The notes below the pieces were generated by a model. It worked only from the letters and a program-made list of their open reading frames with translations. It had not been told where the DNA came from and did no database searches. Positions 10,571 through 20,255 of a stretch of 64,000 nt of DNA are shown here, one piece after another (the first letter of the stretch is position 1; each line of letters opens with the position of its first letter). The position numbers and the translations under genes were made by a program. The stretch comes from Cerrena zonata (Eukaryota; Basidiomycota; Agaricomycetes; Polyporales; Cerrenaceae). The stretch covers positions 1-64,000 of the forward strand of contig JASBNA010000007.1 of the NCBI GenBank assembly GCA_038087015.1, read 5' to 3'.

Positions 10571-12513
10571 CTTCGTCATTTAGATCCTGCTGAGAGGGGT
10601 CAAAAGGAAGGGGTTGGGACGTCGAAGGATGCTGATCTTGTAGCTAAGTGTTTTCGATCACCCATAAATTGATTCCGACATGTTGCTCGACTCTGATTAC
10701 CATATCTCGCTGTCTAAGCCGTACACGCCAGCCTTCAACTTCTATCACATACTAAAGCCCTCCCTAAATATGATATCTTCTAAGTATGATGAACTCGTTA
10801 CCGACGACGAAGTTCTACCTTCAAGCTGCCCAGTCGCCTCCAATATAGGCGAAGTGAACCCGGTGGTAAGTGCCATCGTCATATTAAGACCCATCACGAT
10901 ATCTCTATTTCCGCTGATATAGGTACCTCGAAAGCGGGCTGGTGTGCCGTGTGTAACAACTTGGCAATGTTTCGCCGTACAATGTACATGACCATAACAG
11001 GCTTGACCAGCTGACATTGTGCAAGATATAATCCTAATGATGTCACCGTTATCTCGTCCAGTGACGAGGAGTTGGCACTATGCAAGTAACGATTTCCACA
11101 TCATCCTCGTCAAGTCGGACGTCGCTGGAAAGTGGTATATTGAATACTTCTCGTTTCACAGGAGTAAGCTCATGCACTCCGAAATGATTTGGTCTATTCT
11201 AGATTTACCCCCGGCCGACCGTTCTTAAAATTCAACACGACTTGGATCCGATATTCCAAGTTCCGTTGAGGTGATCCTTTTGATCTCTTAGTTTTAACTC
11301 TCACCCATGATTATACATTCTACAGACTACAACCTCCGGATCGACAAGTTCTTTGCCAACTTCCTAACATTTGGCTACCGACACCATTCATTTCTGAATG
11401 ACAAATAAGTCGCGTCCGGACGCTACACTGTCGAAAAAATAAACTCTTTTCCATTTTATGAGGCGAATCAGGGTGGGATTTTGAAACATCCTTTACGACA
11501 CATTTTGCATCAGGCTAGCGAGTATACTTCGCGATAATACAGCATGTCTATGATGCTTCTCGCTCCACGGACCCCAAAGTGTTCAAATAAAGCAATATGT
11601 TGGCTTTTTACATAAATCCCTGTAGAACCGCGAGTCGTTGCTCCAGTAACCCGTATGTAGTGCGGGTGTACCATTGGGACTGATCAGGTAGTCTATCATG
11701 GGCCCCTATGTAAAAGACGTACGATATGCCCATTTGCTCAACCAATGGTGGCATCTGGGATTTCTTCGCGGTCGGCTCAACTCAATCTCAGTACTGTATT
11801 ATATCACGGTACGTATCCCAAAAAACCGAGTGGACAATTCATACCGATGGCATATTGATCAAAACAACCTCTGCGATAGATTGTAAGCAACGCAGGAGCG
11901 TTTGAATCATGATCACTACTAGAGTGTCGCTAACTCTTTGAAGGTGACAGCGAGCGGATCGCGCTCAAACAATTTTTACGCCTGACGTCACAGTATATTC
12001 ACCGATGAGCCGGCCTTTGGTTGAAGGCAAAAACACTCGCAGTCCCCGCAGTAACAGGAAGGAGGTTTTTTCGACAAAAGTCATTTTCATGATTCAAATT
12101 TCCCGCATAGTGGGGTAGGAGCGTCGGAGAAAACGTACTGTAATGTATTGATGTCTCTTGAACAAACCTATTCACTATCTTAACGACACTGTAAGCGATC
12201 CCGATATGAGAGGAATATAAGTTGTTCGGAAAGCGGCGACCGTGTGTTCGCTGTTTGTAAAATCTAGAAAACGTGGGAAAGTACGATAAGTCGTAATATC
12301 AAGCACCAAAGTGCTTTTCCTTCTTCACCGCCAACCCCCATCTTCCTCCGTGCATATCTTCACGTTCTCACCGACCTTTGGTCGATTTTCTGCTTCACAT
12401 CCCACCCTTGTCGCTCCCTAAAGCCACCCTTTACGCCTCCGCCCCAAACTTGCTCAGCTTCCGGGCTCCTTATCACCCTCTCGTGCCATACTACCCGCTG
12501 TCCAATTCCTACT
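10571..12513. other. Intergenic stretch of 1.9 kb, no gene recognised
   Basis: Short plus-strand ORFs at 10680-10922, 11019-11228 and 11698-11886 show no domains, and no splice chain linking them was found. The last 200 bases are pyrimidine-rich, as in many fungal promoters, and lie just upstream of the TPT-family transporter. Confidence 0.45.
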
Positions 12514-13963
12514 ATGTCCCAGCCTTCGACCTCATCCGAGAGAGTCTACGAGAAGCCTGCTTTCACCAACCACGACGACGAGGAGCGTCAACAAATGCTT
12601 GACGTCAACGAGAAACCCGCCGAGGGAGCCGTTCTACCTTCCCCTGTCTCCGCCTCTATCCCCAAGCCCGCTGGCAAGCCCAAGCTTACGACTACCGTTA
12701 TCATTCCGATATGGATTGTGCTTAGCTCGTCTGTCATCATCTACAACAACTATCTGTACAATACCCTCTCCTTCCGATTCCCTGTCTTCCTGGTAACCTG
12801 GCATTTGACTTTCGCGGTAAGTTCCGTCACCGATCATATACATCTTGTACCTTTTCTGTAGCCTTGTGCCTGTCTGCCGGGAGTAAGGATGGGGAGCTAC
12901 AGACCGGCTTTGGCTACAAAGTTAAACTAATCCTGCCCTGTTTTACAGGCTATCGGTACCCGTATCCTCCAACGTACAACCCATCTTCTCGATGGTGCAA
13001 AGGACGTCAACATTACGAAGGACATGTTCCTTCGTTCCATTTTGCCCATTGGTCTCCTCTTTTCCGCATCTCTCATCCTCAGCAACACTGCCTACCTGTA
13101 TCTCAGTGTCGCATATATCCAGATGCTCAAGGCCTTTACTCCTGTAGCCATTCTCCTTATCTCCTGGACCTTCCGAATTCAAGAGCCAAGCAAGAGATTG
13201 GGCGTCATCGTTCTGATGATTTCCTCTGGCGTTGCCCTTGCTTCGAGAGGTGAATTGAGATTCAATTTGATTGGTTTCCTGACACAGGCTGCTGCTGTTG
13301 CTGTAAGTGATATATCGTTTTGATCAATTGGTTGTTACTCATGATGGGTGGGTAGTTCGAGGCATCCCGTCTTGTTATGATTCAGATTCTCTTGCACGGC
13401 CTCAAGATGGACCCCCTTGTCTCCCTTCACTACTATGCACCTGTCTGCGCTCTCATCAATCTCGCCATCCTCCCTTTCACCGAGGGTCTTGCTCCATTCA
13501 TGGAGGTCATGCGTATCGGGTATGTCATATCTCCTGTTCTTCTACTTCACTACCCCATTTGCTCATAAATCCGGACGTTATCTGCAGCCCTCTCGTCTTC
13601 CTGAGCAATGCCCTTGTTGCATTCATGCTCAATGTTGCCGCCGTTTTCCTGGTCAGCGCCGGCAGCGGTCTCGTCCTTACTCTTGCCGGTGTATTCAAGG
13701 ACATCCTCCTCATCTCTGGCTCTGTTCTTCTCTTTGGAAGCCCCATCACGCCGTTACAGGTTCTCGGTAAGTCCCCGCTTAATTATATCTCATTTCCTGA
13801 CAATCACCCTCGCGACTCCACTCTTCTATCCTTCTTGTCGTATTGTCCCCGCCACCTTGTTTCTTAGTCATACATATGACTCAAACGCTGACATGCTCTT
13901 TCGGCAGGCTACTCGATCGCATTGGGCGGTCTTATCTTATTCAAGACTTCCAGCGGAAAGTAA
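12514..13963 (+). CDS. Triose-phosphate/nucleotide-sugar type transporter (TPT family, DMT superfamily)
   Basis: Five exons join in frame: 12514-12816, 12949-13302, 13356-13519, 13588-13766 and 13908-13963, giving 351 residues. After a hydrophilic tail of about 55 residues come about ten hydrophobic helices: IIPIWIVLSSSVIIYNNYLY, FRFPVFLVTWHLTFA, LPIGLLFSASLILSNTAYLY, YLSVAYIQMLKAFTPVAILL and LGVIVLMISSGVALASRGEL in the first half. The second half has FEASRLVMIQILLHGLKMDP, SLHYYAPVCALINLAILPF, FLSNALVAFMLNVAAVFLVS, LTLAGVFKDILLISGSVLLF and a final YSIALGGLILFKTSSGK. The KAFTPV, FEASRLV and GVFKDI motifs mark the TPT family, which exchanges sugar phosphates or nucleotide sugars across Golgi/ER-type membranes. 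The Lys-rich C-terminus (KTSSGK) is compatible with ER/Golgi retrieval. Substrate cannot be told. Confidence 0.93.
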
Positions 13964-14660
13964 TCGTATCCGAGTCCACATATAGACTTTCGTATCCCCG
14001 GCTTTCTAGATTGTTATCCCATAGCATGGAATTGTATCCTCGTTTCTCCACTCCAGAACAGTGTCTGTTGAGTCCGTTCCGAAGGCGATGTTTTCTCCTA
14101 GAACACTTTGACCAAAGGTGTTAGCTTACATCTTTTCTATATCAGGCTTTCTATGCATAATTTAGGTCTCCGTTTCTGGTGTGTGATCTCGTAAGCTCTT
14201 GCCGTTTGTGAGGTGAGGTGGATATGTGGATTGGCATGTCTCTTCCTGAGTTACAAATTTAAACATGATAACCGCTTCACTATCACTCCGGCTTCATATT
14301 GAGAGTGCTCCTAGGTACGCAATCATTGTAATTATCCTGGTTTATCTGTTTGCTCAGTGACAACATACCTAGCCACAAATCACTTGCACGTTGTACCAGC
14401 CAACTGCAGACCTATTTCCTCGAGATAAAACACTCTCCTCACCGACCACAATTATTCCCGATAGCTCGAGTATGAATACTATGCTACCACTTCCTATATG
14501 GCTAAACTCCTTGCTTCTGTTCGTATTCCCTGCCGCGGATTTTCCCTACAGTCTAGGGGGCGGTAGAAGGGGAGGAAAATAGTCCTCCGAAAGTGTGTAC
14601 GTCCCCCTGCTTTTACATATTGACATTACCGCTATCCCTACACAAGCACGGACACCGAGG
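13964..14660. other. Intergenic stretch, no gene seen
   Basis: About 700 bases between the transporter and the frameshifted small paralogue. A 63-codon ORF at 14391-14582 is unremarkable. It should contain the transporter 3' UTR. Confidence 0.5.
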
Positions 14661-15356
14661 GTAATCAATGATTGCTTTGTTCAATACCCTCAGTTCAAAT
14701 TCGATCCGTGGAACCACTCATGAGAGAGTTTCAACGTCTCGGCACGAACCTTAGGGTAGACGTGAAAAGGGACAAGCGCAGGGTTATTGAGAAAGGGAAG
14801 CCCCTAAATCTAAATGCAGCCGAAAGAAAAAAGAAAGCGATACGAAAGAGGCTTGTGGAAGACTTCAGGACTGCGATGGTATTAGAGTTCAACAGCTTCT
14901 ATGGAACCGATGATAATGATACCTCTTGTTGGTGGGGTCTATGCAATGCATTGCGCATTCGATCTCCACCAGATACTTTGACGACGTGCCAGAAGGTATA
15001 GCATCCTACTCAAATGATTAATATATAACCTAACAATGTTCTAGGTTGTAAAAAGCAAGTATGTCAATATCATCGATTTCGTCGAAGCTAAAAGAAGAGG
15101 GGGAAAAGTTATAATCTACCCAACGTTATCCGAGCTTCGGAAAAATACAATCGACAACGAAATGTACTTCCCTCTGAAGCATGCGAAAACGGGGAATGTC
15201 CTTGTTGGACTATTACAGCACATGCACAAATCCCGAGACGTAGGAGAATATGATCATGTATTGTGGATGGTAAGTGTTACTGCTTCAATCGAAAGCTCCT
15301 ATTCAATTAATACAACACACAGGGCCGGCTATATATGGCTATCTTCGTGCAGTTAG
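14661..15356 (+). pseudogene. Small helical-domain protein, paralogue 2, frameshifted
   Basis: Homologous to the genes at 7.8-8.5 kb and 15.55-16.28 kb. The first conserved block (FVQYPQFKFDP, from about 14676) is read in one frame and runs into TGA just after it. The next block (PLMREFQRLGTNL, from about 14716) is in another frame, so a frameshift lies around 14705-14716. The rest is open: FRTAMVLEFNSFYGTDDND, WWGLCNALRIRSPP, then an intron at about 14998-15043 and KYVNIIDFVEAKRRGG, NEMYFPLKHAKTGNVLVGLL; a further intron from about 15270 leads to a short tail. The basic N-terminal region of the paralogues is not found. Either a decaying copy or a sequencing error at one site; the first is more likely given the missing N-terminus. 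Confidence 0.65.
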
Positions 15357-15552
15357 CGTGACTCAATGTCTGAGAGGTCTCTACGTTCTGGTTTTAACGA
15401 TGACTGCAAGTGTATGCTAAGCTCTCACCGTTACCGGAGATATGCTAGCTTCTGTGCTCACGAGACCAGAGTCTAGGCTATACATAACGCTGGATACTTC
15501 CCAACGATCAATCCCTATCTTCTTACTCGCCTCTACAGCACAAAGGCGAAAT

Positions 15553-16284
15553 ATGTCCTCCAGGAAGGCCAAGGCGAAAAGTCCTCGTCAAGGACGCAAA
15601 CACAAGCCTCCCAAGAAAAAGAATGAAAAAAGCACTGCTAAGCCCCCCAAGAAAAGGAATAAGAAAAGAACTGCTAGGGCCCCCAAGGTGCGTGGCATGG
15701 AGTTCAATCTCAACCTTCTACCTATCCCATGGCAGATAGCCTCGACCTCCGGCCTAGCTTTTAAAATGTCACATATTGATGCGTTCTTCGCGGCGTATAA
15801 AAAATTCGCCTACGATCCAACGCAACCAATTATGAAACAGTTTAATAGCTTGGCTGCAACCTTAAACCTCTGGAGAAGTAAAGAGCGTAAAGACGAAGTG
15901 TATGACGACCTTCGAAGAGCGATGGTGCAGGATTTCAATGAGACCTTCGGAGTCGATGCCAATGATCTGAAAGCCTGGCAACGGCTATGCAGAATGTTGG
16001 ATATCTCACCGATCCCTGGTACGATCCACACTTGTCGTTTGGTAGGTTTCATACAGACACCTATTCTTCCGTATCTCGTTGATATAGCCATAAATTAGGA
16101 GCTCAGCAATTTGTTCGTCAATATCGTTGACCTCCTTGAAGCAGTCAGGAACGGCACTCCCATAGGGCGGTTTGAGTCCCTTGATGCTCTTCGGGAGTAC
16201 ACTCAGGAGGAGGAGAAGTTCTTTCCACGAAACCACCCGTTGGCCGGAGGAGTGCTTAAGGCACTATTGAGGCGCGTAGGCTGA
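15553..16284 (+). CDS. Small helical-domain protein, paralogue 3
   Basis: Two-exon model 15553-16041 and 16099-16284, in phase, giving about 224 residues. The start at the Met of MSSRKAKAKSP matches the start of paralogue 1 (MSSDNARRRRRQ), so the upstream in-frame Met at 15442 is not preferred. Residues 1-45 are very Lys-rich (PKKKNEKS, PKKRNKKRTAR), like a nuclear or nucleic-acid-contacting tail. Core: SHIDAFFAAYKKFAYDPTQP, IMKQFNSLAATLNL, LRRAMVQDFNETFG, NDLKAWQRLCRMLDISPIP, then NLFVNIVDLLEAVRNGTP and PLAGGVLKALLRRVG. A further 67-base intron (about 15688-15764, GT...CTAG) may remove the segment between the basic tail and the core. Function unknown; adjacent paralogue 2 suggests a local tandem duplication. 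Confidence 0.75.
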
Positions 16285-16697
16285 TCTGAGCTTAAGCTCC
16301 CGTTAGACAATGCCAATCTTGTACTATACACCAATCAAACAGAATGTATTGCTCTCATGAACACTACTACGTATGTTCACGTATCGACGTTAAAAGCATT
16401 ATACTACTTACATCAAAATCAAAGAAATAACACTGTGAACCATGATCATCAGCAAACCTACACTTGCTGACAAACTTGTGCTTTTTGTAGCAAGGATTCT
16501 GCCTGCCTGGCCATACGTGTCTTTCGATATCAATGTACCTGCTGAGATCAAGACACCGAGACATGCTTACGCATCATGTTTCTGAAGTCGTATGGTCGAC
16601 CGGTATGTATGTTCTTGCTTCTTGAACTCCATGTATGCGGCGTTGAATACATCTCTACTAGTCTTGGTATAGGCTCTTAGATGAGAGTTTCCTCAAT

Positions 16698-17664
16698 GTG
16701 GTATCCCGCACTTTGTTCGGTAGATCCTTCAATCCAAGAAACCCAGACCATGTATTTGCTGCATTTTCTCATCGACTGCTCCTGAACCTAGTCGATGAGT
16801 CAAATACCTCCAAGTTCCTCCAAAATGAGGTTATTCAACGCCACGCTCGTATACTCGTCTCCCTCGATGGTGGAAGGGTTCGATCAGCATCCCCGTCGGA
16901 GCCCCTTCTTTCGATAGTCTCCGCGCATAATTTGAATAACGAGTCCAGCATCTACGATACTGCTATTTCAGCTCTAGTCGATAAGCTCATCCTGCAGGCC
17001 GACATTATCGATCCTGGGTCGATCGGGACGTTGTATAGTAGGCTGCTCTTACATAACGTTTGCCCGGGATTTTTCCACGCCAAAGAAGTCGAAATATTCT
17101 TCCCTAGAAGGACTTTGTTTCGATGGTGGTGAAGACACGGAGCTCGCTGTGATCCCGGTTACTCTGTGGCAGATGGTTCAACAGCTAACTGGTTATCTGG
17201 ATGAGAAGGCTGACTCTCCCATCATATCCAATCCGAGAACCTGGGCACACAATGTTCACGTCAACTTCACCCACTTCGTACAATCAGCCGAGGATATAAC
17301 TATTATTTCTGTGGACCTCCTCCTGAATCTCTAGAGTCATGGTGCTGCTATTCTATGCCCTCACGGCCAATCGGAAATTGACGGCTTTTTCGTTGGGTAC
17401 GAAGGCGATCTCGATGCGCCGTTCAACTGTGACCACTTTATCATCGTCCCGAGGAAATCCAAATTCAAAACTGAACCTGCCCCATCTGCTGTGGTCAGCG
17501 ACCTTGTCTGTCTCTTGATCAAGTACCATGACGGACACTTCGGAAGACCCGAGGATCACCTTGTTCTTTTCATGGATCTCGGAGTAACATCTGTCCACCA
17601 AGACACCGGCTCACACCTCAAATTGACGTACGAAGCCGCAAACCAGCGTGCAGCCTGGTTTTAA
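16698..17664 (+). pseudogene. Degraded RHS/Crinkler-like protein, C-terminal half
   Basis: Plus-strand coding remnants in two frames. The first part (16698-17130) reads SRTLFGRSF, FSHRLLLNLVDES, ASPSEPLLSIVSAHNL and ALVDKLILQADIIDPGSIGT. It stops at TGA near 17130 and coding character resumes in another frame with GEDTELAVIPVTLWQMVQQL. An in-frame TAG at 17332-17334 interrupts it, and it then continues through EIDGFFVGYEGDLDAPFNCD, HFIIVPRKSKF and DHLVLFMDLGVTSV to TAA at 17662-17664. The order (SEPxL block, then 'DGFxVGYxGDLDxPF', then 'HLVLxMDLG') is what I recall of the C-terminal region of large basidiomycete NTPase-linked proteins often labelled retrotransposon-hot-spot or Crinkler-like. 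One frameshift and one nonsense codon make a working product unlikely. Confidence 0.55.
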
Positions 17665-18074
17665 AGTGCCACAAAGGGAGATGCGGTGTCGCGGTTTTGT
17701 TTGAATATTCGAGGGAATGACGAGAACAGCTATTGTATGCTAAAGGAGAAGAGCAGTAGCTTCCGTCACTCCCTGAAATTGTGGGTGGATCGCAAAGCTC
17801 ATGAGCAGCAGGAATGGGAATGGGCTGAAGCATGAAGTAGTCTCATTGGGCCGCGTAGACCATCCTCATATGGTCGACTACAAGTGGATGAAGGAGAGGG
17901 GGTTTTATTTCTTCTTCTTCTTTTATTGCAGAGAACAGAGTGTGGTTACCAAGTCCTCAATAAAATTCAAAATGATAGTTCTGTTAGCAGCTCTTGGCCG
18001 ATAATTAATCATTGACAATCTCTTCCATTTTGTGTATACAAAAACCAGGTTTTATACGCAGAACATCTCTTAGC
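17665..18074. other. Intergenic stretch, no gene seen
   Basis: About 400 bases between the broken RHS-like gene and the start of the inverted lectin duplication. Contains a poly-pyrimidine run near 17910. No coding or RNA feature recognised. Confidence 0.5.
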
Positions 18075-20055
18075 CATCACTACTATTACATGCTAAGATT
18101 CCAGTATGAGGAAAACCTTGAGTTCGAGCGATTGAGAGGAAGTGATTGGGTGGGGAGGAAAGATCCGTGGTAAATGTTGTAACTGTAAAGACCTCTTTTC
18201 TACCGACACTATTGATCGAAGGCGACATAAACTGCTTCAGCACCATACAGAATAGTATCATCCCAACTATTGATATTCCAGGTCAATTCGTTCATCGACA
18301 CATTGCTGGTGTACGCCTTGACCCGAAGGTCCGTTTCGTTGCTAACGTTAAGCATATTGAGTGCAGTGAATACCTTGGGCTTGTTCCAGAACTCACGTCC
18401 CGCAAAGGGGGCATACGAACTATGCTGGTGGCGTGGCTGGCTCGGGCAGACATCATCTGTACTAAATGTCCCGCTGTAGATGTCTTTTCTATTGCCAGAG
18501 TACGCTAGCCATGCTGCGGTACCGCATAAGAGTTCGGTGTCCGACCACGTATCGATATTGATAGTGAAGCCTGAACAAGTGATATTGGTGGCCTTGGTAA
18601 TGACACGACAGTTGTGCGCAGGGTCGGTAGAGACGGCCTCAAGCCAGACGACAACCTGAGGGGCTGACGAATATGAACGTGCAAACCGGATCTGGCGGGC
18701 GGTCGACTGCTGTGGTCGTGCCATGAGGTGGTCTTCTAGGGTGTCAAACCTGCCGCATTGAAGGTCTGGGTCGTCTCGTGCAATGGCAAGCCACGAGTAT
18801 TCAGGATTGTATTGATTGCCACTGGTACCTTCCCGTGATTCCAGAGCGATCTCTGCACGGGAGGGCGAGACTTTAAAGATACTGCATCGAATGTGGGGGA
18901 TATCGAGATGCAGAGTACTAATACCTAGAAGTATTTTTGGTGGTGTGGTATTGAAGCCTCCGAAGTAGATACAACCGGTTTTGTTATCTTGGGACTCCAT
19001 TATCGAGGTCGTAGTAGGGAAGGTACCTGTCTGTACATTTGCAACAGGCGTTCTGTTCGACATCTTCACTGGGTACCGAAGCATCAGTTCTGAGAGACGA
19101 TACCCCGGGATGATCATCCCAGCACGAGACGATGCATACCTATTGGCAGATAACTTTGTTCACTATACTGAGAGATTTAGACAATATTGACTGTCCTCAG
19201 CTAGCATGACATAAGAGTATCAGGATTAATCTTGTCGCATTCCAAAGGATAACTGACCACAAGACTATGGGACAATGGGGGTACGGTCAATAGTGAGCGT
19301 AAGATGAGACGACTCGGATTGATAACGATGCGGTAGAGGCAGGGTGTATCCGGAGGGCTCCATTATAAGAACATGCTGTAATGTAAGTTTACGGGCTGTA
19401 GCGTAAGTTTACGGTGGTGTTGGGCGTCGGTAGGAACGCTAACCTCTCGAAACCTAAATTTAAAATAAGAATTAGCATGTCAGCCATGGAAAATGCATAC
19501 CAAGGCTGCAGATTGATTCGACGTCACGATCCCCTCATCGCTCTACCACTCTAGATGTGTCGTAGGTTTGTACTTGTCATTGTTCGTTGATGTTTCCGCG
19601 CAAAGATAAAGTGGTCTCCGACGAATATTTCCTCAGTTACAGCGAAAGCATCCACAACCGACGAGAATTGAATGGAGGTCTGATAAAGGACGAATCTAAT
19701 CGAGAAGAAATATCATGATTTTTCTCGTAATGGAGATCGCTCATATATTATGGGCGTAGTTACGAGGCGACAAGGACAGACTGGCTTGGTGTTTTGTCGT
19801 AGAACAATGTCGGTATGCATGCAATTGGAGACTCGCATGAGGAAGAACTCGGAAACACACTAAGCAAAGCACTCAGCACTGGGCGCGGGTCTCCAGTTCG
19901 CAGGTGCACACCTTCGAAAATGATTCCGAGTATCCATCCAAGCTCGAAGAGTCATTCATTGAGTACTGGTCGGGGATGGATAAAGGGTCAAATAGTTTTG
20001 ATCCTATATTTCTGCCTAGTTTTCTAAGTCTATACGAGAACTGGAGGGGTATGGG
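18075..20055. repeat. Inverted duplication, left copy (lectin plus promoter)
   Basis: The reverse complement of this stretch matches 59770-61790 nearly throughout by eye. It covers the 3' flank, the lectin gene, its promoter and about 850 bases further upstream. Shared landmarks include the lectin frames, the twin 18-base promoter repeats and the segment read as NDSSSLDGYSESF. Differences are scattered substitutions plus a few indels, including one of about 32 bases near 19893. Confidence 0.85.
18209..19117 (-). CDS. H-type lectin, three-domain, copy 2
   Basis: Single open frame of 302 codons, three H-type lectin repeats. Repeat 1 starts near VQTGTFPTTTS; repeat 2 runs from LQCGRFDTLEDHLM to IDTWSDTELLCGTAAWLAYS; repeat 3 from IYSGTFSTDDVCPS to NINSWDDTILYGAEAVYVAF. 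The preferred start is the Met at 19063 (MSNRTPVANVQ), because the preceding in-frame codons cover a possible 5' UTR intron (GTATGCATCG... to ...CTCTCAG in the other copy). It is a near-copy of the gene at 60.7-61.7 kb; differences cluster around residues 33-52, where the two have unrelated loops. No signal peptide is seen. Role inferred: glycan-binding, possibly defence. The NTPase gene lies divergently 1.1 kb away. Confidence 0.87.
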   Translation of the reverse strand: MIIPGYRLSELMLRYPVKMSNRTPVANVQTGTFPTTTSIMESQDNKTGCIYFGGFNTTPPKILLGISTLHLDIPHIRCSIFKVSPSRAEIALESREGTSGNQYNPEYSWLAIARDDPDLQCGRFDTLEDHLMARPQQSTARQIRFARSYSSAPQVVVWLEAVSTDPAHNCRVITKATNITCSGFTINIDTWSDTELLCGTAAWLAYSGNRKDIYSGTFSTDDVCPSQPRHQHSSYAPFAGREFWNKPKVFTALNMLNVSNETDLRVKAYTSNVSMNELTWNINSWDDTILYGAEAVYVAFDQ

Positions 20056-20255
20056 ATAAGAGGGCTTCGACTGTATCATCATTATCATCATCATTAAACA
20101 AGTTGAAGTATTGTCGTTGGCCGGACAAGATACTGATATAATTATTAATGACTCAATAGAAACGATCGAAGCCTGGCACAGTGGCTGTGAGCTGACTAAC
20201 GTGCAGAAGGGTTGGAAATTGAAGTAATCCCTGGTTTTGCCTCAGACCCACTACC
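19118..20255. promoter_or_regulatory. Shared upstream region between lectin copy 2 and the NTPase gene
   Basis: Divergent 1.1-kb spacer. Up to about 20055 it belongs to the inverted duplication. For the lectin (minus strand) it holds two copies of an 18-base element (reverse complement CCGTAAACTTAC followed by a variable triplet and TACA-like end) at 19377-19394 and 19397-19414, with a TATA-like TTATAAT on the minus strand at 19362-19368. A minus-strand ORF at 19873-20094 has conserved wording with the other copy (GSKLF, NDSSSLDGYSESF) but no recognised domain. Confidence 0.4.
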
